Notes: generated by a model from the letters alone, not told the origin. A DNA stretch of 64,000 nt from Actinoallomurus purpureus (GCF_024055795.1 NZ_JAMXMY010000019.1:62001-126000), one strand, 5' to 3'; positions 15,901 to 24,481 are shown, numbered from the stretch's first letter. A program made the numbers and translations.

Positions 15901-16996
15901 GGAGACCGGGCGCCAGCTCCGGGTGGTCGACGGCGACAACGGCGGCGGCTACACCGTCTGCGCCTTCACCCTCGGCGGCCGGACCCTGCTCGCCTGCGCG
16001 GGCGCCGCCGCGCTGCAGGTGCTCGACCCCGCCACCGGAGAGCCGCAGCCGGCCCTGCCCGTCGGCACCAACACCGCGTGGTCGATGAGCACGTTCACCG
16101 CCCCCGACGGCCGTACGCTGCTGGCCTCCTCCGGAGGGGCCGGGGCCATGACCGAGGTCTGGGACCCGCTGACCGGCAACCGGCTGCGGACGCTCGAGAC
16201 GCGCACCGGGCCGGTGTGGTCGGTCTGCGCGTTCACCGCCGAGGACGGGCGCGCGCTCCTGGCCTCCGCCGGGGCGCGGGCGAGCGTGCAGATCTGGGAC
16301 CCGGCCACCGGAGAGCGGATCCGCGAGCTGCGGAGCGGCACGGGCACGCTCTGGGCGACGTGCGCGCTGACCGTCGACGGACACGCGGTGCTCGCCGTCG
16401 GCGGGAACGACGGGATGATCCGGCTCTGGGACGCGGAGACGGGATCGCCGCTCCGCTCCCTGCACGGCCACAGGAGCACGGTGTGGTGGCTGTGCGGGTT
16501 CACGCGGGACGACCGGACGATGCTGGCCTCGGCGAGCAACGACGGGTCGCTCATGCTGTGGGATCCCCGCACCGGGGACCGTGACCGGGTGCTGCCTGGG
16601 CACCGGGGCGGCGCCTGGTCGGTGTGCGCCCTCCACGTGAACGGCCGTCCGGTGGTGGTGTCCGGCGGCGCGGACGCCGCGGTCCGCCTCTGGGATCCGG
16701 CGACCGGCGCGGTGGTCCGGACTCTGTTCGGTCACACCGGCGGGGTCTGGTCGGTGCGTGAGTTCGCCTCCCCCGGCGGAACTCCTCTGCTCGTGTCGTC
16801 TGGTGACGACGCGATGATCCGGGTGTGGGACCCGGCGACCGGGGAGCCGATCCACGTGATCCCGGTGCACCAGCTGCCCATCGTCGTCACGGAGGCCGCC
16901 GGGGTGCTGGTGGCGGGTCTGTCCGCCGGGCTGCTCGCCATCGACCTCGCCGGGTCGCTCGACGGGGAGGTCGGGGTCAGGACCGGCCGCCGATGA
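12908..16996 (+). CDS. Trypsin-like protease / STAND-type NTPase / WD40-repeat protein
   Basis: A 1362-aa three-part protein with no signal peptide, so probably cytoplasmic. Residues 1-190 form a trypsin-like protease with a complete triad: His in LTCAHVV (about 51), Asp in TYDLAVLSL (about 80), Ser in GFSGGGLWS (about 162). Residues about 240-620 form a P-loop NTPase with Walker A GTPGVGKSA (about 272-280) and Walker B NVILDAVDEA (about 363-372). From about 740 to the end run 13 clear WD40 units ending in IWDPATG-like motifs plus a degenerate fourteenth, enough for two seven-bladed propellers. The expected logic is that the WD40 region senses a trigger, the NTPase oligomerises and the protease is released. 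Coupled to Trypco1 by a 4-bp overlap. Confidence 0.88.
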   Translation: MTDGGGRYPPRQTWIAAVLDSDRDGRDDRDDRAVLGSAVLIDERRLLTCAHVVAEDAGGLWVEFPKAAGVPRRRVAEVRRSAATYDLAVLSLDEPVPPEVMAAPLDFTEPDGLYGKSWGAFGFSDGDPLGDYADGMIGAALGFGFVRLDAESRYRLRPGFSGGGLWSAERDAVVAIIVKASRDGDGQAVTLHQADLCLPGEKLRALAGDAPVSAAGWSLGDDPESTAHWRPRGRGVMVDDDRAHRFRGRTAALREIVAWLDRDRTDHRVLVVTGTPGVGKSAVLGRIVTTADPAARALLPAGDGAVRATVGSVACAVHAKGKTALEVAVEIAQAASAEPPGQVHDLVPAIREARAGERAGRFNVILDAVDEATSPVEAKAIIQQIVLPLLRHCAGSGVQVILGSRRRVGDVDLPYLLGDAVTLIDLDDAAYFAPEDLEEYALATLRLLGSDDRPDNPYRDERVARPVAARIAELSGQNFLIAGMTAVSHGLYDRSPVDPAALTYTRTVAEALHAYLEPLPGAGGATAAQILTALAFAESPGLPLDLWSVAVEVLFGVRPTVRELAGFVARSAADFLIESGDQDSGRVFQLFHEALNNALQEERSQAVPGVEDQRELTRAFLAHGRRIGWASAPPYLLRSLSHHAEQARMADALLTDDEYLLHADLRRLTPLADQVRTPAGRGRARLLARTPYATSAPAPVRTAMFSVTEALEKLGHGYRSGPAPYLARWASTLTHRERAAREGHTGGVWAVHVLTLAGRTLLASAGEDEVIRIWDPAHGRQVRVLDGHPGCVFGLSMFTAADGRTLLASGGADAMVRIWDPATGRQELILEGHAGPVYEVCAYAGEDGRTLLASAGADATVRVWDPATGDQERVLEGHTGPVHDVCAYTIAGRTLLASCGPDGLRTWEPATGRSHLAMDDDAVDGWSVTAFTGADGRTMLAATGENAIRLWDADSGRLLRVLEGHVGVMWSSCVFTTADGSTLLVSSGDDETIRIWDPETGRQLRVVDGDNGGGYTVCAFTLGGRTLLACAGAAALQVLDPATGEPQPALPVGTNTAWSMSTFTAPDGRTLLASSGGAGAMTEVWDPLTGNRLRTLETRTGPVWSVCAFTAEDGRALLASAGARASVQIWDPATGERIRELRSGTGTLWATCALTVDGHAVLAVGGNDGMIRLWDAETGSPLRSLHGHRSTVWWLCGFTRDDRTMLASASNDGSLMLWDPRTGDRDRVLPGHRGGAWSVCALHVNGRPVVVSGGADAAVRLWDPATGAVVRTLFGHTGGVWSVREFASPGGTPLLVSSGDDAMIRVWDPATGEPIHVIPVHQLPIVVTEAAGVLVAGLSAGLLAIDLAGSLDGEVGVRTGRR

Positions 16997-17121
16997 CCCG
17001 ACCGTCATGTCCGCCCAACGCCGGCCCCTCGGCGCCCACCCTGCGCGTCCACCGCACGACCTGATCCAGTTCGCCGCGCACGTCGACGGCGAGATCGCCA
17101 TCAACCACCAGCAGGCTCGCG

Positions 17122-17562
17122 TCAACCGATCTGTTCAGCCAGGGCGACGATGATGCCCGCGGGGCCGCGGAGGTAGCAGAGCCGGAAGATGCTCTCGTAC
17201 TGCGCCACCTCGCCGAGGAGTTCGGCGCCGTGGGGGCGCAGGCGGGCGACGGTGTCGTCGATGTCGTCGACGGCAAACATGACGCGATGCAGGCCCAGCG
17301 TGTTCGGCGGCGGGTTCTCCGGCTCGGCGCCGACCGCCGCGGGGGTGTGGTACTTCGTCAGCTCCAGCTTGCTGTGGCCGTCCGGGGTCCGCATCATCGC
17401 GATGTCGCTCCGGACGCCGTCGAGTCCGACGGTACGGTCCGCAAAAAGGCCTTCGATCTGCCCCTTGCCTTCCAGCTCCATGCCGAGTTCGGTGAAGAAC
17501 GCGACAGCCGCGTCCAGGTCGTCGACGACGACGGCGACGTTGTCCATCCGCTGAATGGTCAT
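17122..17562 (-). CDS. VOC family (glyoxalase/bleomycin-resistance fold) protein
   Basis: A 146-aa metal-dependent VOC-fold protein made of paired beta-alpha-beta-beta-beta modules: the first begins MDNVAVVVDDLDAAVAFFTE, the second LGLHRVMFAVDDIDDTVARL. Metal-ligand positions are plausible: His in HSKLELTKY, His in LGLHRVMF, and the late Glu in AQYESIFRL. Substrate is not predictable. ATG 17562 (MTIQRM) is favoured; ATG 17574 four codons upstream is also possible. It converges with the large WD40 gene, from which it is separated by 125 bp with no clear gene. Confidence 0.8.
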   Translation of the reverse strand: MTIQRMDNVAVVVDDLDAAVAFFTELGMELEGKGQIEGLFADRTVGLDGVRSDIAMMRTPDGHSKLELTKYHTPAAVGAEPENPPPNTLGLHRVMFAVDDIDDTVARLRPHGAELLGEVAQYESIFRLCYLRGPAGIIVALAEQIG

Positions 17563-18084
17563 GTTCCCGAGCATAAACAGCGGCGAGCCGCCGGTCTGGC
17601 CATGACGGTTCGAGTTGGGTTCTCACGCCCGTCGGGCTATCGGGATAAGGCCTACGGCTCAGCTCCAGCCGGTCCCGGACCGGGAGCGAGACCCGGCATA
17701 ACGCCTGAATGTCGCCGATGGGCGACAGCCCTTGTTCTGCGGTTTCCCCTCAGGCGGGAAAATTCCTGTGTGGCGGGACAGCGCAGAACGAGGGCCCTCG
17801 CCCCGGATGGAAAAGAGTCCTGTAATCCGCTCCGGTGAGGCCTTCGAGGTCCGCCCCACCAACCAGCCTCCGAGAACGCGCTCGGAAGCAGCGATCTTGG
17901 ACGCGGCACTAGCCCCATCAAGTTGATCATTGCCGTCGGCGACGAGTTCGCGGACGATCTGCCACATGGAGCGGCGGCTGCCCGCCCAGGGCGCAGAACG
18001 AGTCGATCGGCGCGACGGCCGCTTGACGCAAGATCGTTTCCTGCGCTTGGCTGCCTCGTCCCCCCTCCACTGGAAGAGGTAGCA
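17563..18084. other. Repeat- and hairpin-rich intergenic region
   Basis: About 520 bp without a convincing gene. Seen directly: a near-perfect palindrome CCGGTCCCGGACCGG (17669-17683), a hairpin GTCGCCGATGGGCGAC (17711-17726), two GCAGAACGAG copies (about 17782 and 17993), and CTCAGGCGGGAAAATTC near 17749, which recurs with one change near 31259. The composition and hairpins suggest a dispersed non-coding repeat or decayed element. The stretch before 18085 presumably carries the promoter of the lipoprotein gene, though no consensus -10 stands out. Confidence 0.4.
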
Positions 18085-18831
18085 GTGAAGAAGACGCACA
18101 TCGTTCTCGGCGCCGCCGGTCTGCTGGCGCTGTCGGCCTGTGGGGCGAGCCCGGCGGCGGGCAGGACCGCGCAGGCGGCTCCGGTCGCGCGGACCGTCCA
18201 GGTCACGGCGGGCGACACGTACCGGAACTACGCCGACCTGGCGCGGCATGAGAAGGAGGGCCGGGACTACACGCGCGTGCAGCGGGCGCCGCGCGGCGCG
18301 AAGGTGGCGCAGATCGCGATCCACGGCGGCCTGATCGAGCCGCCGACCTCGCAGCTCGCCGACTACGCCGCGAGCTACGGGCACGACGCCTACTACTCGT
18401 TCATGGGCCTCAAGAAGTCCGGCAACCAGAAGCTGCACATCACCTCGACCCACTTCGACGAGCCACGGGCGCTCAAGCTCGTGAAGGCGGCGAAGTACAC
18501 CGTCTCCTGGCACGCCGCCAAGGGAGACCGGGCGGTGACGTACGTGGGCGGCCGGGACACCGCGCTGGTCAAGAAGATCATCAAGGCGCTGAACGCCAAG
18601 GGGTTCAAGACGGCGGTGCCGGCGTCGAAGATCGAGGGCCAGGACCCGAAGAACATCTGCAACCGGAACCAGCGCGGCAAGGGCGTGCAGCTGGAGATCA
18701 GCACGGCGCAGCGGAAGGCGTTCTTCGCGGGCGGGCGGCTGGACCGGGACTGGATCGCGAACCCCGCCCACCGGACGAAGGCGTTCTACGCCTACGCCAA
18801 GGCGGTCGACAGCGTCCTGGCCGGGCTCTGA
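18085..18831 (+). CDS. Poly-gamma-glutamate hydrolase-family lipoprotein
   Basis: A 248-aa exported lipoprotein of the zinc-dependent poly-gamma-glutamate hydrolase family (phage PghP type). The N-terminus VKKTHIVLGAAGLLALSAC is a lipoprotein signal with lipobox LSAC, so the mature protein is anchored outside the membrane. The family signature DTYRNYADLARHE...DYTRV is followed by IAIHGGLIEP, whose His and Glu are expected zinc ligands; a second His is in HITSTHFDEP. GTG 18085 is preceded by GGAAGAGG. It may cleave gamma-glutamyl polymers or peptides in the cell envelope; the native substrate is unknown. Confidence 0.82.
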   Translation: MKKTHIVLGAAGLLALSACGASPAAGRTAQAAPVARTVQVTAGDTYRNYADLARHEKEGRDYTRVQRAPRGAKVAQIAIHGGLIEPPTSQLADYAASYGHDAYYSFMGLKKSGNQKLHITSTHFDEPRALKLVKAAKYTVSWHAAKGDRAVTYVGGRDTALVKKIIKALNAKGFKTAVPASKIEGQDPKNICNRNQRGKGVQLEISTAQRKAFFAGGRLDRDWIANPAHRTKAFYAYAKAVDSVLAGL

Positions 18832-18881
18832 CCGTAACGGAGACCACTGTTCTGTCAGCCCCTCAGACCAGGATCGGCTGC

Positions 18882-20615
18882 ATGGGCTTCTTCGATGATC
18901 TGATCGTGCCGGACCCGCCGGAAGAGCCCCAGCCGGAGTTCATCGAGCTGGGTCCGCACGCACCGGGAGAGACGTCGGACGGACCACCGGTGGACTGGTT
19001 CCTTCCGGCCACGGTGCCGGTGGCGCGCGAGGTCGGTGCCGGGCCGTACGTCCGGGTGATGCTCGACGGGTTCTCGGTGTGGCCCGCGTCGGTCACCGTG
19101 CACCTGTCGGTGTTCGCCCGGCGGATCCGGACCGGGGGCCATCACGGCTTCCCCGGCCACGGCCGTCCCGGGGCGGGCGAGCTCCACGTCGGCCTGCTGC
19201 TCGGCGACGGGCGGCGGGTGACCACGCTCGACGGCGACCCGTACCCGTACCCGTACGGCACGGCCGAGCGTCTCACGCTGCGGCCGATGTTCGGCGGATC
19301 GGGGGGCGGCTTCCACCACACCGTCGATCTGCTGCTCGGCGGGCTGCCGCCGGCGGGGCCGACGGTGCTGGTCGTCGAGTGGCCGGACGAGGACGTCCCG
19401 GAGACGCGGACCGCGATCGACGCCGGCGAGATCATCGAGGCCGCCGGGCGCGCGGTCGAGATCTGGCCGAATCTGGAGGCGCCCGAGCCTCGCGGCGGTT
19501 CTCAGGGCTTCATGATGATCACTTCCGGGCCCGTCGGGGGGATGATGGGCATGGCGCTGCGCGGCGTCCCGTCCGAGCACGGGCCCGGTGCGGAGCAGCC
19601 GGACGATGAGGACCGGTACGAGCCGCGGCCCGAATGGCCGGTGGCGGACGGCGACTGGGAGGACCTCCGGCTCATCAGGGCACGGCTGGCCGGGGGCGCC
19701 GATCCGGAGGCGATGATCGGCTGGCAGGGCACGGCCCTGCACACGGCCGCCGCTCAGGGAACCGCGGAGGTCGTCGCCGAGCTCGTCCGTCACGTCACGG
19801 ACGTCGACCTTCCCGATGAGGACGGCTTTCCCCCGCTGTACGCGGCGGTCCGCTGGGGCAAGGGGGCCAACGCCGCCGTCCTGCTCGGGGCGGGCGCGGA
19901 TCCGACGCGGAGCCTGGGAACCGGGGGCAGCGTCGGCCGGCTGGCCCTCGTGACCTCACTGGCGCCCCTCTTCGAACGGCAGGCGGGCGTCGAGCCGCTG
20001 ACCGAGGCCGAGCGCGCCGGCCAGGAGGAGGCGGACCGGCTGATCGCGGTGTTCGACGACGTCGATACGGAGGGGATGGGCGTCGCCTTCGTCGGCGGCC
20101 TGGACGAGGAGGAGGTCATCCGGCGGCTCGGCGCGGATCCGGAGCAGTGCCCCGTGCTGGACCTGGAGAACGAGCCCGGCCCGTACGGCACGGGCCCGGG
20201 CGGCTTCGACCCCGGCGACTTCGACGACGCGCTGCACTACGTGGGGGTCACGGCGGTGCCCGGCGGTTGCGTGGTCAGCCAGCCGATGGGCTATCTCCCC
20301 GGAAACGACGAGGTGCTGCTCCCCTTGTCAGCGGGCACGGTGGCCTGCGGCATCTACTTCAATCCCAAGGGGAGCAGGTACGGCAGCGTCGTCCGTGACG
20401 GTCACGTCGAATTCGATGACGAGCTGGGTTTCGACCCCGATCGGGACTCGCCGGCCGGGCACTGGCTGTACCGGTTCTGGCAGTGGGGTGAGGACGGTCT
20501 GCGCAACGGATGTGAGCTGGCCTTCCTCGCGGCGACGGCGGGCGTACGGCCCGACGACGCCGGCCCGCTGACCGAGGCGCCCCGGCGCTGGGTCCGCGTG
20601 CCCGGGGACCACTGA
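18882..20615 (+). CDS. Ankyrin-repeat protein with N- and C-terminal uncharacterised domains
   Basis: A 577-aa soluble protein. The first 200 residues are beta-rich with no family I recognise (VRVMLDGFSVWPASVTVHLS; HVGLLLGDGRRVTTLDG). The middle has ankyrin-type units: GTALHTAAAQGTAEVVAELV and FPPLYAAVRWGKGANAAVLL with the following GAGADP. The C-terminal part (GMGVAFVGGLDEEEVIRRLG onward) resembles actinobacterial DUF6461-like modules that begin with a VxxVxGLxxEEVxRRLGADP pattern; that assignment is tentative. Starts at ATG 18882. It is probably a protein-interaction protein; no enzymatic motif was seen. Confidence 0.7.
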   Translation: MGFFDDLIVPDPPEEPQPEFIELGPHAPGETSDGPPVDWFLPATVPVAREVGAGPYVRVMLDGFSVWPASVTVHLSVFARRIRTGGHHGFPGHGRPGAGELHVGLLLGDGRRVTTLDGDPYPYPYGTAERLTLRPMFGGSGGGFHHTVDLLLGGLPPAGPTVLVVEWPDEDVPETRTAIDAGEIIEAAGRAVEIWPNLEAPEPRGGSQGFMMITSGPVGGMMGMALRGVPSEHGPGAEQPDDEDRYEPRPEWPVADGDWEDLRLIRARLAGGADPEAMIGWQGTALHTAAAQGTAEVVAELVRHVTDVDLPDEDGFPPLYAAVRWGKGANAAVLLGAGADPTRSLGTGGSVGRLALVTSLAPLFERQAGVEPLTEAERAGQEEADRLIAVFDDVDTEGMGVAFVGGLDEEEVIRRLGADPEQCPVLDLENEPGPYGTGPGGFDPGDFDDALHYVGVTAVPGGCVVSQPMGYLPGNDEVLLPLSAGTVACGIYFNPKGSRYGSVVRDGHVEFDDELGFDPDRDSPAGHWLYRFWQWGEDGLRNGCELAFLAATAGVRPDDAGPLTEAPRRWVRVPGDH

Positions 20616-20748
20616 CGGTCCGGGCGTACGGTGTCCCGTACGGGGGCAGAGGCGATTCGCGGGGATATGCGGTTCATCGGTTGTTCCGTCGGGGAATCAT
20701 CCGTGCTGTGTCTCCGCCCGCTCGGGCGGGTCTCAGGAAGGGAATGTC

Positions 20749-21381
20749 GTGCTCGAGGTGATCGGGGCCGGGTTCGGACGGACCGGCACGCTGTCGTTGA
20801 AGCTGGCGCTGGAGCGGCTCGGGTTCGGGCCGTGCCATCACATGATCGAGCTCATCGACGACGACCAGCAGCTGGACCTGTGGTCGCGGGTGGCCGAGGA
20901 CGGCGGAGCCGCGGACTGGGACATGGTCTACCGCGACTTCCGGGCGACGGTCGACTGGCCGGGGGCGGCGTACTGGCGCTCGCTCGTCCAGCACTACCCC
21001 GACGCCAAGGTGATCCTCACCGTCCGCGATCCGCGGAAGTGGTACGAGAGCGCCTACGCGAGCATCTACCGCGCCAGGTCGTTCGTGGAGGACGCTCCGC
21101 TCGGCGAGCGGCGGCGGGATCTCGTCGGCCGGCTGGTGTGGGACGGGGAGTTCGGCGGCCGGTTCGAGGACGCCGAGCACGCGATGGCGGTGTTCGCCGA
21201 GCACAACGACGCGGTCCGGAGGGAGGTCCCGGCCGACCGGCTGCTGGAGTTCGAGGTGCGTCAGGGCTGGAGGCCGCTGTGCGACTTCCTCGGCGTGCCC
21301 GCCCCCGGCGAGCCGTTCCCCCGCAGCAACGACCGCCAGGAGTTCGCCGACCGGATCGCCGAGCGCCTGCGCAAGGAGTAG
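20749..21381 (+). CDS. Sulfotransferase-family protein
   Basis: A 210-aa P-loop sulfotransferase-like protein, expected to bind PAPS. The 5'-phosphosulfate loop is GAGFGRTGTLSLKLALERLG (residues about 6-25), and a 3'-phosphate-binding segment VILTVRDPRKWYESAY follows at about 87-102. Length is typical for the compact Sulfotransfer_4 type. GTG 20749 follows AGGAAGGG. The acceptor is unknown, and there is no neighbouring biosynthetic partner. Confidence 0.85.
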   Translation: MLEVIGAGFGRTGTLSLKLALERLGFGPCHHMIELIDDDQQLDLWSRVAEDGGAADWDMVYRDFRATVDWPGAAYWRSLVQHYPDAKVILTVRDPRKWYESAYASIYRARSFVEDAPLGERRRDLVGRLVWDGEFGGRFEDAEHAMAVFAEHNDAVRREVPADRLLEFEVRQGWRPLCDFLGVPAPGEPFPRSNDRQEFADRIAERLRKE

Positions 21382-21398
21382 GACGGCGATCCGCCCGC

Positions 21399-21433
21399 AG
21401 GTCGGTCAGTGTGTCACGGCCACCGACCGACCT
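21399..21433. terminator. Bidirectional hairpin between convergent genes
   Basis: Arms AGGTCGGT (21399-21406) and ACCGACCT (21426-21433) can form an 8-bp stem with a 19-base loop, between the ends of the sulfotransferase (21381) and the trypsin-like protease (21453). There is no T-run, as is common for actinomycete terminators. Confidence 0.5.
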
Positions 21434-21452
21434 CACTCAACCCGAAATGCGA

Positions 21453-22352
21453 TCAGGCCCCGGAGATGACGCTGTTGATCCAGTCCCGGTGGGAGCCGAT
21501 GCCGGTGTAGATGTCAGGGGCTCCTCCGCAGGTGTCGCTCACCCCGCGGCTGTCGACGCCCTGGAGGATCCAGCGCTGGTCGACGAGCGACAGCAGCGGC
21601 GAGCCGGAGTCACCCGCACACGGGCCACGGACGCCCTCCGGGTTGTCCGCGCAGGTGTCACCGGTGTGGATGCCGTACGCGTCGCTTCCGTTCTCATCGA
21701 CGTGGCACTTGGTGGTGTCGTCGGTGAGGATCGTGGTGTCCAGCTGCTGAAGGATCGCGGGCAGCTGGCTCGGGTCGGTGGCCTCGTTGGAGGTGTATCC
21801 CCAGCCGATCTCCCGGACCTTGAGTCCCGGTGTGGGGAGGGCGGTGGCCATCGGGACGGTCTTCTCGCTGACCTTGGTGGTCAGGTGCACGAGCGCGATG
21901 TCATCGCCGAGGACCTTGTCCGGGTAGTTGACCCATCCCGGGTTAAGGACGATCTTGTCGATCTGCGCGATCGTACCGCCCGTGGTCCGGTCCTTCGAGC
22001 CGATCCGGACGTGGAGGAGGGACGGGTCCCAGGGCTGGGTCGGGGTGGTGTCCGTGGCCGTCGTGGACACACAGTGGCCCGCGAGGACGACCCAGTCGGA
22101 ACGGATCAGGGCGCCGCCGCACCGGTGGGAGTCCGGGTTCCCGTTGCGCAGGTACTCCAGCGAGACCATGAACGAGTACGTCTGGTCGGCGGGCTGCCCG
22201 CCGACGATCTTGGGCGAGGGGTCGCCGCCCGTGGAGGCGGCCTGCGCGGCGCCGGCGGTCGTCAGCGCGCCGGCGAGAACCGCCGTCGTCGCCATCACGC
22301 GCGCGAACAGCCGTCGCCGGCCGCCCGAGGAGGCATTCGAAGCCGAGGTCAT
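21453..22352 (-). CDS. Secreted trypsin-like serine protease (S1 family)
   Basis: A 299-aa exported protease. The signal peptide has a basic SGGRRRLFARVM start, a hydrophobic AVLAGALTTAGAAQAA core and an AxA cleavage site. The mature chain starts near IVGGQPADQ, as expected for an activated trypsin. Triad: His in WVVLAGHC (Gly replaces the usual second Ala), Asp in DDIALVHL, Ser in GPCAGDSGSPL. Cysteines fit the usual disulfides. The Asp that sets trypsin-like Lys/Arg preference is plausible at the TGDTCADN region but was not aligned. ATG 22352 is used. Confidence 0.87.
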   Translation of the reverse strand: MTSASNASSGGRRRLFARVMATTAVLAGALTTAGAAQAASTGGDPSPKIVGGQPADQTYSFMVSLEYLRNGNPDSHRCGGALIRSDWVVLAGHCVSTTATDTTPTQPWDPSLLHVRIGSKDRTTGGTIAQIDKIVLNPGWVNYPDKVLGDDIALVHLTTKVSEKTVPMATALPTPGLKVREIGWGYTSNEATDPSQLPAILQQLDTTILTDDTTKCHVDENGSDAYGIHTGDTCADNPEGVRGPCAGDSGSPLLSLVDQRWILQGVDSRGVSDTCGGAPDIYTGIGSHRDWINSVISGA

Positions 22353-22555
22353 GTGGATTTGACTCCTGTCCCTTTTGTCCGCTTAGCAATGACCCGGCCA
22401 ATGGCATCCCGGTCCATCGCCTACTCCGGCAGCACAAGTCATTAACAGCCGGTAGTCAGGCGATATGTGGAGACAATTGACATTGGCCGTCGGCGCCGGA
22501 CGTTACCGTTTTCGGGCAGGCGGTATTCGATCTTCGGACACTTGTGATCTTGATC

Positions 22556-23899
22556 TCAGGCGCGCAGGTACGCCAGCTCGGGGAAGTGCGCCTCGTACCG
22601 CTCCAGGAGGCGGCGGGCGACGGTGACCGAGTCGACGAGCGGATGCGTCGCCAGGGCGCGCAGCGCGGCCGGTCGGGAGCCGGTGGTCGCGGCCTCCAGC
22701 ACCGCGCGTTCGACCGCCTTGATCGTGGTGACGAGGGCGAGCTGGTGGTCGGCGAGGGGGTCGCAGGCGACGGGGCGGGCGCCGTTGGCGTCGACGAGGC
22801 AGGGCACCTCGACGACGGCGTCGCCGTCCAGGCCGGGCAGGGCGCCCCGGTTGCGGACGTTGAGGATCAGGGTGGTGCGCTCGTCGTGGGCGATCGCGCG
22901 CATGAGCGCGAGGGCGACGTTCTCGTATCCGCCGGAATCCAGGTCGTGGGACGCGCGCTCGCCGGCGTCGGCGGCCTCGCGGTTCTCCGCCATGTAGGTG
23001 GTCTCGCGGGCCCTACGGGTCGCCTCCCAGGCATCCAGCGCGGAACCGGCGGAGTCGGGCGTACGGGCGTAGAAGTCGCGCTGCTGGTCCAGGACGAGGG
23101 CGCCCCGGGTGTGCTCGGCGTTCCCGGCAGCGGTGACCGCGTCGCGGTTGAAGTAGTAGTAGTGCAGGTACTCGTTGGGGACGGCGCCGATGGCCCGCAG
23201 CCACTCGCCGCCGAACAACCGGCCCTCCTCGAACGACGCGAGCGCGGCGTCGTCGGCCAGCAGGCTCGGGAGCACGTCGCGGCCATCGACGCGGACGGCG
23301 CGCAGCCAGCCCAGGTGGTTCAGCCCGGCGTAGTCGAACCAGGCGGCGTCCGCGTCGACGCCGAGTGCGGCGGCGACGCGGCGGCCCATGCCGATCGGCG
23401 AGTCACAGATGCCGATGACGCGGTCGCCGAGGTGGCGGGACATGGCCTCGGTGACGGTGCCCGCCGGGTTGGTGAAGTTGATGACCCAGGCGTCCGGGGC
23501 CAGCACGGCGACCCGGCGGGCGATGTCGACGGCGACCGGGATCGTGCGCAGGCCGTACGCGATGCCGCCCGCGCCGACGGTCTCCTGGCCGAGCACGCCC
23601 TCGTCGAGGGCCAGCCGCTCGTCGGCGGCGCGGCCGCCGAGCCCGCCGACGCGGATGGCCGAGAACACGAAGTCGGTGCCGGTGAGCGCCTCGTCGAGGT
23701 CGCTGGTGGCGGTGACCGCCGGGGCGTCCGGATGACCGGCGGCCTGCTCGGCGAGGACCTGACGGATCACGGCCGTACGGGCGGGGTCGAGGTCGTACAG
23801 GACGACGTCGGTGACGCGGCCCTTGCCCCGGTCGGCCAAGAGCGCGCGGTACACCAGCGGCACCCGGAACCCGCCACCGCCGAGAATCGTCAGTCTCAT
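22556..23899 (-). CDS. 6-phospho-beta-glucosidase (glycoside hydrolase family 4)
   Basis: A 447-aa cytoplasmic GH4 enzyme, which uses NAD+ and a divalent metal in a redox-elimination mechanism to split 6-phospho-glycosides. Seen: N-terminal Rossmann loop TILGGGGFRVPLV, the INFTNPAGTVTEAM block, GICDSPIGMG with the metal-binding Cys, and DYAGLNHLGW containing the metal-binding His. Full family length. No PTS or sugar transporter lies beside it, so its substrate supply is unclear. ATG 23899 is used. Confidence 0.9.
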   Translation of the reverse strand: MRLTILGGGGFRVPLVYRALLADRGKGRVTDVVLYDLDPARTAVIRQVLAEQAAGHPDAPAVTATSDLDEALTGTDFVFSAIRVGGLGGRAADERLALDEGVLGQETVGAGGIAYGLRTIPVAVDIARRVAVLAPDAWVINFTNPAGTVTEAMSRHLGDRVIGICDSPIGMGRRVAAALGVDADAAWFDYAGLNHLGWLRAVRVDGRDVLPSLLADDAALASFEEGRLFGGEWLRAIGAVPNEYLHYYYFNRDAVTAAGNAEHTRGALVLDQQRDFYARTPDSAGSALDAWEATRRARETTYMAENREAADAGERASHDLDSGGYENVALALMRAIAHDERTTLILNVRNRGALPGLDGDAVVEVPCLVDANGARPVACDPLADHQLALVTTIKAVERAVLEAATTGSRPAALRALATHPLVDSVTVARRLLERYEAHFPELAYLRA

Positions 23900-24016
23900 G
23901 ATCCCGAGGCTAGTCCCGAGGCTACGGGCGGGATCCAGCAGGTTCGCCGCGTAGGGCTGTCACAAATGGGGAGACCGTCTTGTCCTTCTACGGACAGTCC
24001 CTGTTTGGAGGAATAC

Positions 24017-24430
24017 ATGAGCACTGAGCACGCACACCTGCCCCCAGGCGTTGACGTGATCGCGACCCTGCCGGAGGCGGCGGCCCGGATCCCGGCCGGC
24101 GCCGAGGCCAGGACCGTCCGGGTCACCCTGTCGCCCGGTGACCCCGGCGCGCCGCCGCACCGGCACCCCGGGCCGATCTTCGGCTACGTGACCCAGGGCG
24201 AGGTCCTCTTCGAGCTGGAGGGGCAACCGCCCCGGGTGCTCAAGGCCGGTGAGGCCCTGTTCGAGCCCGGCGGCGAGGTGATCCACTACCAGGGCGCCAA
24301 CAACCTTCCGGACGCGCAGTCGGAGATGGTGGTGACCATGTTCGCACTGCCGGGTACCCCGATTCTGACCGTGGTCAGCGCGGAGGAACTGGACGAACGA
24401 CGACACCTGCGGTTCACCCAGCCAAGCTAG
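24017..24430 (+). CDS. Cupin-domain protein
   Basis: A 137-aa single-cupin protein. Motif 1 reads GAPPHRHPGPIFGYVTQGE (two His plus downstream Glu) and motif 2 reads EALFEPGGEVIHYQGANN with a His, so a metal site is likely. Small cupins of this kind act as quercetinase-like dioxygenases, isomerases or sensors; no specific role can be assigned. ATG 24017 follows TTGGAGGAATAC. Divergent from the GH4 gene and convergent with the large propeller gene. Confidence 0.83.
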   Translation: MSTEHAHLPPGVDVIATLPEAAARIPAGAEARTVRVTLSPGDPGAPPHRHPGPIFGYVTQGEVLFELEGQPPRVLKAGEALFEPGGEVIHYQGANNLPDAQSEMVVTMFALPGTPILTVVSAEELDERRHLRFTQPS

Positions 24431-24447
24431 CAGCGGGCACCGGCGGG

Positions 24448-24481
24448 CACGGTCCTGACGTGAGACAGCGGCAGGACCGTG
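24448..24481. terminator. Bidirectional hairpin terminator
   Basis: Perfect 10-bp arms CACGGTCCTG (24448-24457) and CAGGACCGTG (24472-24481) with a 14-base loop lie between the stop of the cupin gene (24430) and the stop of the convergent propeller/lectin gene (24516). Confidence 0.65.

Noticed and set aside
14950-16860. CRISPR-like regular repeats
   Set aside because: The periodicity is that of WD40 codons (about 120-130 bp, in frame, protein-conserved), not short repeats with unrelated spacers.
17659-18771. 370-codon minus-strand frame across the lipoprotein gene and its upstream gap
   Set aside because: Mostly antisense to the lipoprotein gene; the part in the gap lacks a start and known domains.
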